Below are positions 36,383 to 45,585 of a stretch of 64,000 nt of DNA, piece by piece. Below the pieces are notes generated by a model. That model worked only from the letters and a program-made list of their open reading frames with translations. It made no database searches and had not been told where the DNA came from. Source of the stretch: Agaribacterium haliotis. GTDB taxonomy: Bacteria; Pseudomonadota; Gammaproteobacteria; Pseudomonadales; Cellvibrionaceae. Every line of letters begins with the position of its first letter. Positions within the stretch are counted from its first letter, which is position 1. Both the position numbers and the translations under genes were made by a program. The stretch is taken from positions 62,001 through 126,000 of the forward strand of contig NZ_NKQJ01000007.1 in the NCBI RefSeq assembly GCF_002312815.1, in the 5' to 3' direction.

Positions 36383-36739
36383 GGGGTACTCCTAAATGTA
36401 CGTTTTATTACAACTGCAACGAAAGTGTCAGCCTGATGTGCTTGTGCGCTATTTGTTTAAATTGGCACTGGTATGCGGCGCGCCCTGGTGGGAGCATTGA
36501 GAAGTGAAGACATCACGACGTATGCAATACAAATCGAGCGAATGATACAATGTATCATTTGTTTTTTGCAAATATTTACTGTGATTGAGGTCGAGTTTTT
36601 AAACCCTACTCATTTAAACGCTGTGGAGGGGGCAGCTGCGCTGTATTCGCCGGGCGCATAGGCCGGCTGATGTTTTTGTGCATGAGCTGCACCGTTTTTA
36701 TGCGCTTGATGAGCTCGCGTATTGTTGAGTTAAATAGCG
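36383..36739. other. Upstream region of the TonB receptor operon
   Basis: 357 bases between the receptor start and the end of the nuclease-fold gene. It contains the palindrome at 36541-36559 and a leader of 158 bases with no ORF I can support. Confidence 0.4.
36541..36559. promoter_or_regulatory. Palindromic operator, probable Zur-type site (second copy)
   Basis: AATGATAC (36541-36548), AAT, GTATCATT (36552-36559): perfect 8-bp arms with a 3-base spacer. Same palindrome as at 17827-17845. Only the TonB receptor operon (-) is placed to be controlled by it, since the gene on the other side converges on this region. Confidence 0.65.
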
Positions 36740-37711
36740 CTAGCCCCTTTTGAATTCCACCCACAGCGGGTAGTGATCGGATAGGCGAAATGAAATCGAT
36801 GTTTTATTTAGGTTTTGATCGCTGTACACGTGTGGTAAAAAATCAAAACCGCCGGCAGAGATAAATTCCATATTTAATCGGGCTCGGTTTGAGCCGGATT
36901 TGAACCAGGCGATTTGATCATAAAATTTGTCTGCCATTGGGCTGTCATGATCGCCGGTAAAAATAGAGCGTTTTACATTGTGAAGCGCATTCGGCACGTA
37001 GAGCCCGGTTGAGGTAAACGCCTGCCAGAGATCTGAGCCGTGTCGGTCGATATTAAAATCACCGAGCAATAGTAAGTTTTGATGGTAGCGGTTGGTTTTT
37101 TTGGCCCAATCGGCCATCCACCTTGCAATCGCTTTGAGTTCGGGGATGCGATCGTGTGCGCTGTGGCCGTAGTCGATATGGGCGGTCAGAAGAATAAAGG
37201 TCTCTTTGCCCGCTTTGAAACTGACAGCGTAGGGCGTTCGTACAAATTGAGTATTGATTCTCGAGCGATCGGCGATTATTTCGGGCGGGATGACAATTTC
37301 ACACGCTAAGCCTGAGGGCTGCACTCTTTTAGAGTTGTAAATATAAGCAAGGCGCTCTTTGTTGCCGGCATCGCCTAGGGTAATGTCGGTCATAAGAAAC
37401 GCCCAGTCGTCGCCTAAGTATTTGAGCAGGTCTCTAAGCGCTCTTAGGTTGCCCATCACCTCTTGAACCGCACAGACGTCAAAACGTTTGATGATGTCCC
37501 CAATTGCAAGCAGTGCGCGCAGGTCTCGTTTGGGGCTGTCATTGCCTGTGGCTGTCCACTTTCTGCTAAGGCTGGAAAATGAACGCAGGTTCCAGGTGCC
37601 GATGATCAGGTTGTCGTGTCGCTGCCTGGCTACTTGATTATCTAACGCGCGATTAAGTTGGTTTAGATCGTCTTGAACGGTTTGGGGGGGCACGCCATAT
37701 ATAGTTTGCAT
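36740..37711 (-). CDS. Endonuclease/exonuclease/phosphatase-fold protein
   Basis: 323 residues. EEP superfamily: NLIIGTWNLRSFS (metal/active Asn), CAVQEVMG (catalytic Glu), LTAHIDYG, LLLLGDFNIDRHGSD (Asp/Asn pair), and the final SFRLSDHYPLWVEF (catalytic His). No signal peptide, so probably cytoplasmic or released without one. Members hydrolyse DNA, phosphoinositides or sphingomyelin; this one cannot be placed more closely. The first 40 residues are a separate helical leader (QDDLNQLNRALDNQVARQ). Confidence 0.85.
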   Translation of the reverse strand: MQTIYGVPPQTVQDDLNQLNRALDNQVARQRHDNLIIGTWNLRSFSSLSRKWTATGNDSPKRDLRALLAIGDIIKRFDVCAVQEVMGNLRALRDLLKYLGDDWAFLMTDITLGDAGNKERLAYIYNSKRVQPSGLACEIVIPPEIIADRSRINTQFVRTPYAVSFKAGKETFILLTAHIDYGHSAHDRIPELKAIARWMADWAKKTNRYHQNLLLLGDFNIDRHGSDLWQAFTSTGLYVPNALHNVKRSIFTGDHDSPMADKFYDQIAWFKSGSNRARLNMEFISAGGFDFLPHVYSDQNLNKTSISFRLSDHYPLWVEFKRG

Positions 37712-38033
37712 TGTTTAGCTCGAATGTGGGCTTATTGGTTAACAATCAAAGTGCTATGAAATGCTACTAACAAATACCCAGTGTGGGTAGCGCTTTGTGC
37801 TTTAACCTTTATGCGCCGGTGGCTGGTTTTGGTTATGTTGCCGCTGCTGCTTTCTTGCTATATTCGGCAAGTCTAATTTGTGTGGTTTTTAGTGCATGCG
37901 CTGCTACCTCTGTAATTTTATGAAGGGCTACTTGATTTGCGACTAACTACTGCAAGGCCAACCATTGCAAGGCCAACCATTGCAAGGCCAGCTTCTAAAA
38001 CGTTAACAATGGATTCCATAACAAGGATGTCGT
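37712..38033. other. Intergenic region with short tandem repeat
   Basis: 322 bases. Holds a 15-bp tandem repeat at 37951-37990 (listed separately) and otherwise AT-rich promoter-like sequence. Confidence 0.4.
37951..37990. repeat. 15-bp tandem repeat
   Basis: TGCAAGGCCAACCAT is repeated twice exactly, with a third partial unit TGCAAGGCCA, 44 bases upstream of the amidohydrolase start. It may be a simple slippage product or a set of binding sites. Confidence 0.8.
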
Positions 38034-39728
38034 ATGAAAAATTTGCCCAGCGCCGTTGCTATTTTATTTGCCGTCAGTGCCTGTACGTCATCTAACGAGC
38101 GCGTGCCCGTTACAAGCTCAAGTCAAGCCGAGGCGTTTTCCATCAAGCAATGCAGCGCCTTAGCCGCTACTAAAAGCGGTGCGACTTGCGAGCTACAGCA
38201 GCTTAATTCTTCTGCGCCGAACAGCCTAATTGTTCGCGGCGACATCTTGATGCCGAACGGTGTTCTTGAAGGCGGTAGCGTTAAAATAAAAAACGGAAAA
38301 ATTACCGCTGTTGCGTGTGATGTTTCCGGTTTAGATAGCATGACCGTGCTTAGTTGCCCCGGGGCGGCGATTACGCCGGGTTTAATTAATGCGCACGATC
38401 ACTTGACCTACAACCAAAATGCGCCGGGCGATTGGGGGCAAGAGCGCTACGATCGCCGCAACCAGTGGCGAAAAGGTCTCGACGGCCACACCAAGATAAA
38501 TGCGCCCAAAGCACAAGATGAGCTCCAGTGGGCCTGGGCTGAGACGCGGCATGTGCTGGCCGGCACGACATCGATCGCGGGCTCCGGTGGTTATTCCGGC
38601 TTTTTACGCAATGTTGATAGAGCCGAGCTTCAGCAGGGTCTTCACGGCGGTGTTGTCGACTACGATACCTTTCCCTTGGGCGACTGGAGTGATGTGCAGG
38701 GCCACGATGATAATTGTGATTACCCTCAGCTTGTGTCGGAAGAGGTGTTAGACAACCTGGTGTTTTTACCGCATGTGGGTGAGGGTATTGATGCCTACGC
38801 CAATAACGAAATTAAATGTTTAACCGGGCGCGGCTACCCCGGCTCGCCCGGCGTGAACATTGCTGCGAGCAACGACACCTTTATTCACAGTGTTGCCGCT
38901 ACGGTGCCTGATGCGCAGGTGTTTAAAAGCAGCGACATGCATTTGGTGTGGTCGCCGCGCTCGAATATTTCCCTCTATGGCAATACCGCGCCAGTAACCC
39001 TGTACGATACCATGGGCATTGCTGTTGCGCTTGCGACGGATTGGACAGCTTCTGGCTCAATAAATCTTTTTCAAGAGCTCTCTTGTGCCGCTTCGTATAA
39101 CGAGCAGTATTTAGATGGTTATTTTAGCGACTACGAACTTTGGCGCATGGTCACTATTAATGCTGCTGAAGCTCTGGGTTTTGCCAACCAGATTGGTGCG
39201 ATTAAAGTCGGCATGTTGGCAGATATTGCCATTGTTAAATATCAGGGTGAAAGCTCCGCTTACAGCGCTGTTATTGATGCAAATATCGATGCTGTGGCGC
39301 TGGTTATGCGAGCGGGGCAGCCGCTATACGGCGATCAATCTCTGCTCGATCAGTTAATTGCCGAGCCAGGCCAATGTGAATCTCTGCAGCAGGCGGGTTT
39401 GCCACTGTGCGGCACTGAAAAGGCGCTGTGTGTTCAACAAGAGCTCGGTATCAGTTTGCAAGAATTGCTAGCGCACAATCCCAGCTCGGCGAGTTACCCG
39501 ATGTATTTTTGTGAGGCACCGGCCGATGAGCCGAGCTGCCTGCCCGCAAGGCCGGGTCAATACTCGGGCCTTGTGACACAAAACGACGCCGATGGCGATG
39601 GCATTGAGAATTCAAAAGATAATTGCGCAAGTGTGTTTAACCCGATCCGGCCAATGGACAACAACACACAAGCCGATTACGACCAAGATGGTATTGGCGA
39701 TGTCTGTGATGTGAGTCCGGCGGGTTAG
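38034..39728 (+). CDS. Amidohydrolase-family lipoprotein with C-terminal TSP3-like repeats
   Basis: 564 residues. Lipobox VSAC puts the lipidated Cys near residue 17. Amidohydrolase/metallo-dependent hydrolase core: SLIVRGDILMPNGVLEGGSVKI start, GLINAHDHLTYN (metal HxH as HDH), VFLPHVGEGID, SDMHLVWSPRSN, and ALATDWTASGS (metal Asp). The C-terminus carries an Asp-rich calcium-type repeat pair (DADGDGIENSKDNC... DYDQDGIGDVCD), unusual as a tail on an amidohydrolase. Good ribosome site AAGGA. The substrate is unknown; membrane-anchored deaminase or amide hydrolase is likely. The stop codon TAG belongs to a MITE-end remnant. Confidence 0.87.
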   Translation: MKNLPSAVAILFAVSACTSSNERVPVTSSSQAEAFSIKQCSALAATKSGATCELQQLNSSAPNSLIVRGDILMPNGVLEGGSVKIKNGKITAVACDVSGLDSMTVLSCPGAAITPGLINAHDHLTYNQNAPGDWGQERYDRRNQWRKGLDGHTKINAPKAQDELQWAWAETRHVLAGTTSIAGSGGYSGFLRNVDRAELQQGLHGGVVDYDTFPLGDWSDVQGHDDNCDYPQLVSEEVLDNLVFLPHVGEGIDAYANNEIKCLTGRGYPGSPGVNIAASNDTFIHSVAATVPDAQVFKSSDMHLVWSPRSNISLYGNTAPVTLYDTMGIAVALATDWTASGSINLFQELSCAASYNEQYLDGYFSDYELWRMVTINAAEALGFANQIGAIKVGMLADIAIVKYQGESSAYSAVIDANIDAVALVMRAGQPLYGDQSLLDQLIAEPGQCESLQQAGLPLCGTEKALCVQQELGISLQELLAHNPSSASYPMYFCEAPADEPSCLPARPGQYSGLVTQNDADGDGIENSKDNCASVFNPIRPMDNNTQADYDQDGIGDVCDVSPAG

Positions 39729-39743
39729 TGTTAACAGGCCCTG
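39723..39743. repeat. MITE right-end remnant
   Basis: TTAGTGTTAACAGGCCCT (39725-39742) is an exact match to the right terminus of the 263-bp element. It overlaps the TAG stop of the amidohydrolase gene. No left end is found close by. Confidence 0.6.
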
Positions 39744-39820
39744 GTTAAAGCCTGCTTATTCAATAAAACGCATCGGGTCAGTAGGGCATGAGCGCGTTAC
39801 GGCTATGTAAATGAAGTTTG

Positions 39821-40510
39821 CTATTGCTGTTTAAAATTTTCGCTTAAGTGACCAACTTTTACATAAATGAGTGCCCCGTCTTCTTTGGTATAAGGTGTGT
39901 GCTCACTCATATGAGGGTTGCGAAGCCAACTGCCCTTCGGGTAAGTGCCGTGCTCGTCGTAAAAGGTGCCTTCAAGCACCAGTATTTCTTCCCCGCCCCA
40001 GTGTTTATGTGTATTAAACCGGGTGTTGGCTTGCCATTTCACCAGCGCCACATGCTCGCCTTCGAAATCATGTAGGGGTAAAACAAAAAGGCCTTCACTT
40101 ACGCCCGGAAACCACGAAGCTGTTTGGCTATTTATATTAACCTGGCTTTTGTCTGCTTCAGAAAACTGATGTAGTTTGACAAAAATAGTCGCGCCTTTAG
40201 GGCCCACTTTAGGTCTGTGTGATGTGCCAATAGGGTTGCGCACATAGCTGCCTTTTGGGTAAGTGCCGTGCTCATCGGCAAATTCGCCTTCAAGCACATA
40301 AAATTCTTCGCCGCCACTGTGAGTGTGGGCAGAAAATTCACTGTTTGGCGCATAGCGCACAATGCTGGTTGCACGGGCTACTTCACCGCCTATGCGGTCG
40401 AGCATCATTCGATCAACACCGGGAATAGGCGATGCCCGCCACTGATAGTCTTTATTGCAGATAACCACGCGCTGAGTGAAGTCTGCGTTGATTCGTACAT
40501 CGTTTTTCAT
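39821..40510 (-). CDS. Double cupin (ChrR-like) protein
   Basis: 229 residues with two tandem cupin_7/ChrR-type domains: EFSAHTHSGGEEFYVLEGEFADEHGTYPKGSYVRNP in the first and RFNTHKHWGGEEILVLEGTFYDEHGTYPKGSWLRNP in the second. Each keeps the metal-binding HxH...E set. The two halves clearly arose by duplication. ChrR C-terminal domains bind zinc in anti-sigma factors, but here there is no sigma-binding domain, so this is a stand-alone metal cupin, perhaps a dioxygenase-like or binding protein. Good ribosome site (AGGCAGGT). Confidence 0.88.
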   Translation of the reverse strand: MKNDVRINADFTQRVVICNKDYQWRASPIPGVDRMMLDRIGGEVARATSIVRYAPNSEFSAHTHSGGEEFYVLEGEFADEHGTYPKGSYVRNPIGTSHRPKVGPKGATIFVKLHQFSEADKSQVNINSQTASWFPGVSEGLFVLPLHDFEGEHVALVKWQANTRFNTHKHWGGEEILVLEGTFYDEHGTYPKGSWLRNPHMSEHTPYTKEDGALIYVKVGHLSENFKQQ

Positions 40511-41019
40511 CTGTGTACCTGCCTTAATTGCAATCAGTCCAAATTCTGTGTGTGAAAAATAATACGCGTTTGGCGTTAAGCATGCTTTTGTCGTATATCC
40601 GCACTGTGTTCTTCAGGGTTTGGCTCTTGCCCCTATGAAAATAGGCGATCGCACGGCGTGGCACCTATACGGGTAGGGCAATAGAAGGGCTCCTGTAGGG
40701 CCTGTTAACACTAATTAAATGCACTCTGTTGCGCCCCTCATTCCGCTATCAAGGCGTTTGGAGCGCAGTTTGGTTACTCCAAATAAGCGACAAACAACAC
40801 AGAGAGCGGGATGAGGGGCACAACCCGAAGGGCTGGGCCTGAATATCCGCCCCGATGCGTTACTTATCGCTTATTTAGCTTGCTAAACTGCGCTCAAAGC
40901 GCCTTTCTGGTCGAATACTCAGGCTCCAGCAGAGCGTATTTAATTAGTGTTAACAGGCCCTAGTAGAGATAAAGCTTCGGCGAAACAAGCTCAGCCAAAT
41001 ACTGTTTTCTACAAGAAAT
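40511..41019. other. Intergenic region carrying MITE copy C
   Basis: 509 bases, of which 263 are the element at 40698-40960. The flanking parts show no gene. Confidence 0.5.
40698..40960 (+). mobile_element. MITE-like element, copy C (263 bp)
   Basis: Complete copy flanked by TA on both sides (40696-40697, 40961-40962). Same orientation as copy B and differing from it at about six positions. Ends GGGCCTGTTAAC... and ...GTTAACAGGCCC. Confidence 0.92.
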
Positions 41020-42432
41020 TTAATCGTAGTTCCAGTCGGCGAGCCCAACAGTTGTGTAAGTTTTTTGCAGCGGTGTTGTGCGGCTTGTATTGTTGAGCAG
41101 CTCATTGAGAACCTTAGGGCTCAATGCCTGATCATAGCCAGAGACAGCATCGACGTTGATCAATGTGGTCTCATAGTAACTTAGTGTTTGCTCGGCAATG
41201 CTGTATTCAGCGGGCAAGCTGATATTGGGCAGGCTGCCGGTTAACGGTGCTATATAGGTGCGCTCTGAGCTTGTATCTAAGCCTGCAGACCAGGACTCGT
41301 AGCGAATCAATAGATCTTGTTCACTCGCGCTGAAGTCATAGTGTTGAGAGGGCGTTGTATGGAGCTCGAGTACAGTATTGGCATCAAGTGTTGGTTCTTG
41401 GTAATCCACAGAGCGAGATTGCCTGCTCAAAGGCACGATCACTTCCCAAAAGCGAACGGGCACACCGTAACCTGCAGCATCGAGTGTCAGATAACTTGAG
41501 AAATAACGGGGCTCAACGCGTTCGTGTACTAATATCGACGCGCTGTTTTGTTCCGGTGCTTGAGCATAAAAGGCGTGGATTGAGTCGGAAACGTAGTGAA
41601 TTCGATTGTTTCTGCTTGAGCTGGGTGGCAGTGAAAAGGTGTCGCCGGGATCGCTGACATGAATCTGAATGCGCTTGTCGTTGTCTGCGACCTGGGAAGC
41701 AGTAAGCACACTGTAGTTTAATGTGTTTGTGCTGCGATTAAAGTCGTGGGCAACCAATATGTTTTCTTTTTCATCTTGGCCCTGGCAAACAAGCGTGTCT
41801 TCGTAGCTTGCTACCTCCGATGTTACCGATGCCGAGGCGTATTCCAGGTTAATCTTGCTGAGGCTGTGGTGGCTCGGCCTTACCTCTACCTGATAGCGCT
41901 CACACAGACAGCCTTCGGCGCTGTCGCTGTACCTGTACCAGGTGCCGTAGTCGCCAGCTTTAGGCTGAACAATAACAGTCGATTGGATCAAAGCATTGTT
42001 GTTTTCAACGACAACCAAGCTGTGTAATGACGGAGAAAATACAGCGCCGGCAAAGCCTCTGTCGTCTGCACGGTCGCGCTGAACTATGGCGCCTGCCTGG
42101 TCATACTGTATGAGCTCGAAGTCAGTAACAGGCGTGCTGATACCGCAGTAATTTTTTTGTATTAGCGAAAGGCTGATATCAAAATCTGGTGACGGTGACG
42201 GTGACGGTGACGGTGACGGTGACGGTGATAAAGACGGTGCCGGTGATACTGACGGTTCCGGTGATACTGACGGTGCCGGTGATATAGACGGTGCCGGTGA
42301 TATAGACGGTGTCGGTGTCGGTGATTGTGCTGGTGTCGGTGCGTCGGAACCTCCGCCGCAGCTAATAAGTCCTAAAGGAAAAAAACCTATCACAAGCATT
42401 TTTCTCAAACGAGAACAACAAAATACATCCAT
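41020..42432 (-). CDS. SP-rich surface lipoprotein of unknown function
   Basis: 470 residues. Signal with lipobox LISC (lipidated Cys before [11 protein letters not shown]). Then a Pro/Ser/Ala linker of about 55 residues made of [12 protein letters not shown] units and a (PS)n run, and a C-terminal domain of about 385 residues with several Cys ([16 protein letters not shown]). I do not recognise the C-terminal domain. Both ATG 42432 (GGAAAAATC upstream) and ATG 42399 are possible starts. The linker style matches the large DUF1592 lipoprotein at 3000, suggesting a common cell-surface display mode in this species. Confidence 0.75.
   Translation of the reverse strand: MDVFCCSRLRKMLVIGFFPLGLISCGGGSDAPTPAQSPTPTPSISPAPSISPAPSVSPEPSVSPAPSLSPSPSPSPSPSPSPDFDISLSLIQKNYCGISTPVTDFELIQYDQAGAIVQRDRADDRGFAGAVFSPSLHSLVVVENNNALIQSTVIVQPKAGDYGTWYRYSDSAEGCLCERYQVEVRPSHHSLSKINLEYASASVTSEVASYEDTLVCQGQDEKENILVAHDFNRSTNTLNYSVLTASQVADNDKRIQIHVSDPGDTFSLPPSSSRNNRIHYVSDSIHAFYAQAPEQNSASILVHERVEPRYFSSYLTLDAAGYGVPVRFWEVIVPLSRQSRSVDYQEPTLDANTVLELHTTPSQHYDFSASEQDLLIRYESWSAGLDTSSERTYIAPLTGSLPNISLPAEYSIAEQTLSYYETTLINVDAVSGYDQALSPKVLNELLNNTSRTTPLQKTYTTVGLADWNYD
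42190..42315. repeat. In-frame minisatellite in lipoprotein linker
   Basis: GGTGAC is repeated about six times in a row (42191-42230 area), followed by 18-bp units such as GGTGATACTGACGGTKCC. All units are multiples of 3, so length changes keep the frame and alter only the Ser/Pro linker of the 41020-42432 gene. Confidence 0.8.
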
Positions 42433-42664
42433 GATTTTTCCAAAGCGCTGTTAAATACAATCAGCTAAACACCAGTGTAGTGTTTTGGCTGATTAAGGCT
42501 CAGAAATTCTGCATGATCACGGCTTTTAAAACAAGTGGCCTGGAGCCAGCATTGGAGCGAATAAAACAATTGAGCACTTATCTCTCTTATCTTTTAGTTT
42601 GTACAAGCTAATACTGCCCGAAACTTCTGGCTTTTGTTTTGATTTGGCCGCGTTTTGCTGAGTG

Positions 42665-44848
42665 TTAGAATGAATAAGCAACACTTAATAAATACTGCCT
42701 GCCGTGATAAGGCAGGTCATAAACAATGCCGGAATTCGCCGAGCTAGGCGCCCTGGCAGCTTCGTTAGTTAAATTTTCTGCCGACAACGATAATTCAGTT
42801 TTTTTCGTAGACTGCCACGTTAGAGCTGCCGTTACCCAGTTATAGTCTTTAATATCCGGCCTTGGATCGCCTTTTACGCGGCTGATATCCATGACACGCT
42901 TAAAGCCAAGATCCGTATTTAGCTGCTCTAGAACCTGCCAATTAAAGCCTGCAAAAACCATGTGCTTGGGTATATAAGGTTTGCTGTCATCATTACTTAA
43001 CTTAACATCGTTATAACTTGCATTGAGTTTAACGCTTAGTCTATCCATAGAGCGCCAGGTAAGGGCCAGCTCAGCACCTTTGCCGCTATTACTTTCAATA
43101 TTTTCATACTGCTTAATTGAAGGTGTATCTTCCAGCGCGACCTCCATCACTAAATCCGACGCTTCGAATTTATAGATGTTGGCCTGAAGTAGTAGGTTTT
43201 TTGTTGCTTGGTATGCCAAAGCAAACTCAAGTGTATCAATTGTTTCAGGTTTTAAATCTTTGTTGCCAATTAAAGAGGGGTTGTTGCGTATCTCCAGCTC
43301 TCCTTGCTTGGGCGCACGAAACGCAGATCCGTAAAACACACTGAGATCTAACTTGCTCAAAGGTTTGAAGTGCACACTGACTCGCGGGTTGCTGGTTGCT
43401 CCAAAATCTGAATAGTCGTCGTAGCGAATACCTGCAGAGCTCGACACCCAATCATTTATTTTCCATTCATCTTGAATAGATAGCCAATAATAGTTGCGAC
43501 TAATTTCAGGCGGCACGTAGAGATAGGCGCCCGATACATCGACCATGGTCTGCGATACATAGGGGCTGCCATCCCCGGGGTAGTTAATATTATCAAGAAC
43601 ACCCGGCCCGAAGTTTTTTTTCTCAGCAGCTTTTTGTCTTTCATTGCTATAGCCAACCTGGCTTCGTAGTTTATGAGGGCCCAGATCAACTAAGTGAGTT
43701 AATTCAGCGATGTATTCATTTTCTTTATACGAAGGTGTGCCCCTGACTCCGTCGGGGAAAAACACCAAACCACCACCGGCTGTAAATAAGTTACCGTCAT
43801 CGCCAACGGGGAATAAACTGTTCTGAGGGAAGACATCCCAGCGATTTTTTAAATAACCATAAGTGTGAATTAAAGTCAGCTCGGTGGAGCCGGGAAGGCT
43901 GATGTACTTGTCGAAATTAAAACGCAGGCGCGTATGCTGATTGGTATTTTCCAGCCAACCTCGCTCATCCATGGCGTTGGCCGCGCCGGTACCGGCCGTG
44001 CCTTCTGCGTGAACATAAAAAAAGTCTAATTTAAGTGCATGCCACTGGTAGCGAGCAGTGATATCGTATTTTTGATGTTCCTCATCTAAGCGCGTTGGCG
44101 CCAGAGAGGCCTGAGTCATAAAGATAGAATCAAACACCGTTTGTAAATCTTGCTCGACGATATTGCCGCTTTTTTCACTGGCTTCGCTGTATTCAAAACC
44201 CAAAAACCACTTGTGCTGATTAAAAGAACCACCGAAAGCTGCAATCAGGTCTTGATGGCCTTCGCTGCCAGCGCGCGCATTTATTTGGTTAACACTGCTA
44301 TCGCCCGCTTCAGGCAGCACGACATTAATTATTCCGGCAAATGCATCGGCGCCGTAGACCACCGAACCAGGCCCTTTTACCACTTCTATGCGTTTGGCAT
44401 TGCCTATGCCCGCACTTAAATGCCCCGAGCGCCCGCCGAGCTGAGCGTCCTCTATTGGCAAACCATCGAGCAGCATTTTAACGTTGCGGCTGGTAAAGCC
44501 ACCTATACCTCGTATGCTGACAAGCGGGTTGCCCTGGGTTGCGTTATTTTTGCCTACGTGTACACCGGCAACAGGTTCAATGGCGTCTTCCAGTGTTGTT
44601 GCCCCCGACTGGCGCCACTGCTCTCGCGCAACAATCGTGACACTTGCCGGAGCATCACTTAGCTTCTGCTCATAACCTGAAGCCGCCGTCACCACCTGCA
44701 CGTTTAAGAGCTCGGCAAGGCTCATATCGAGTAAATCAAAGAGCTCACCGTCAGCGGCCATGCTGTTAGCCGAAGCCAGAAGGCCGAAACTAAGCAAACT
44801 CAAACGAAACGAAGGCGGGCAAAACAAGCTGGGGCGGTGAGTAAACAT
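42665..44848 (-). CDS. TonB-dependent receptor (CirA/BtuB-like)
   Basis: About 727 residues from ATG 44846-44848; an upstream frame to 44920 gives a poor signal peptide. Signal peptide SLLSFGLLASANSMA, then a segment with DLLDMSLAELLNVQVVTAASGYEQ, which is common in this receptor type, the plug (SVTIVAREQWRQSGATTLEDAIEPVAGVHV..., VSIRGIGGF, RIEVVKGPGSVVYGADAFAGIINVV) and a barrel ending LLSVAYSF. No riboswitch could be found in the leader and no zinc-type palindrome, so the ligand is open. It is monocistronic. Confidence 0.88.
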   Translation of the reverse strand: MFTHRPSLFCPPSFRLSLLSFGLLASANSMAADGELFDLLDMSLAELLNVQVVTAASGYEQKLSDAPASVTIVAREQWRQSGATTLEDAIEPVAGVHVGKNNATQGNPLVSIRGIGGFTSRNVKMLLDGLPIEDAQLGGRSGHLSAGIGNAKRIEVVKGPGSVVYGADAFAGIINVVLPEAGDSSVNQINARAGSEGHQDLIAAFGGSFNQHKWFLGFEYSEASEKSGNIVEQDLQTVFDSIFMTQASLAPTRLDEEHQKYDITARYQWHALKLDFFYVHAEGTAGTGAANAMDERGWLENTNQHTRLRFNFDKYISLPGSTELTLIHTYGYLKNRWDVFPQNSLFPVGDDGNLFTAGGGLVFFPDGVRGTPSYKENEYIAELTHLVDLGPHKLRSQVGYSNERQKAAEKKNFGPGVLDNINYPGDGSPYVSQTMVDVSGAYLYVPPEISRNYYWLSIQDEWKINDWVSSSAGIRYDDYSDFGATSNPRVSVHFKPLSKLDLSVFYGSAFRAPKQGELEIRNNPSLIGNKDLKPETIDTLEFALAYQATKNLLLQANIYKFEASDLVMEVALEDTPSIKQYENIESNSGKGAELALTWRSMDRLSVKLNASYNDVKLSNDDSKPYIPKHMVFAGFNWQVLEQLNTDLGFKRVMDISRVKGDPRPDIKDYNWVTAALTWQSTKKTELSLSAENLTNEAARAPSSANSGIVYDLPYHGRQYLLSVAYSF

Positions 44849-44975
44849 AGGGCCTGCAATAAGATAGTATTGAGCTATACAGACGCACAAAACAAAAGAA
44901 AGGCCTGTGCCGGGAGTCAACGATTATTTAAGTATAGGCAGGCTTGGGCTAGGTGCCAGAAGGGCGGGAATAAAG

Positions 44976-44995
44976 CCCAGGCTTAAATGCCTGGG
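44976..44995. other. Hairpin upstream of TonB receptor gene
   Basis: CCCAGGC (44976-44982), loop TTAAAT, GCCTGGG (44989-44995). Read leftwards it is followed by CTTTATT, so it could stop transcription entering from the right. Confidence 0.4.
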
Positions 44996-45521
44996 TACGT
45001 CATTTAAAGGTAGCTATAGAGCTAAGCAAAGTGGGGGCTAGGCTAGCGAGTACGGCCCCTTAGCTAAATTTGAGCAAGGTGGAGCTTAACTCCGAAGCTC
45101 TCTAGCTGCTCTATGGTCATGGTGTTGGGTGAATTTCAAGCGCTATGCACACCTATGGTTCGGGGCGGCGTGAAATGAGAGGGCTTTCATTTTGCATCGC
45201 AACTGCACCTTGCATCGCAACTGCACCTGCACCTGCAACTGCGATCGAAGGGCTAGGGCACTGAAAGTACAGCTGCGCTAAAAAGTGTAGAGCAGATTTT
45301 TAATGATCTGGGTGCATGCAATATTAAATAATTATTTTTATAAAATATTTTGTGCAATTTATAAAACGATTTGAAAAAACCTAAGTTGCCGGCCTTGGAT
45401 ATGCTCGAACTTGGCGATGCCATTAAAAATCACGGAAAGCGGTTTTGATAGAGCATGGAGCGACAAACTGTTTAAATACCCTTGAAATTGAAATACTTCA
45501 GCCTTGGTTATTTCGGTTGAA

Positions 45522-45560
45522 GTTAGATGGGAGTTAGATGGGCGTTAGATGGGCGTTAGG
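45522..45560. repeat. 11-bp tandem repeat
   Basis: GTTAGATGGGA, GTTAGATGGGC, GTTAGATGGGC and a partial GTTAGGG in a row, just beyond the terminator-like hairpin of the crystallin-type gene. Confidence 0.75.
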
Positions 45561-45562
45561 GA

Positions 45563-45585
45563 GGAGCCCGGTAACTCCGGGCTCC
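45563..45585 (-). terminator. Strong hairpin after the crystallin-type gene
   Basis: GGAGCCCGG (45563-45571), loop TAACT, CCGGGCTCC (45577-45585): perfect 9-bp stem 12 bases past the stop codon. No T-run follows, so termination efficiency is unclear. Confidence 0.55.

Noticed and set aside
42191-42320. CRISPR-like array
   Set aside because: The units are 6 and 18 bases long without unique spacers and lie inside a reading frame coding Ser-Pro repeats.
44849-45100. Cobalamin riboswitch in the leader of the second TonB receptor
   Set aside because: The hairpin at 44976-44995 was checked, but none of the conserved B12-box sequences could be found on the minus strand.
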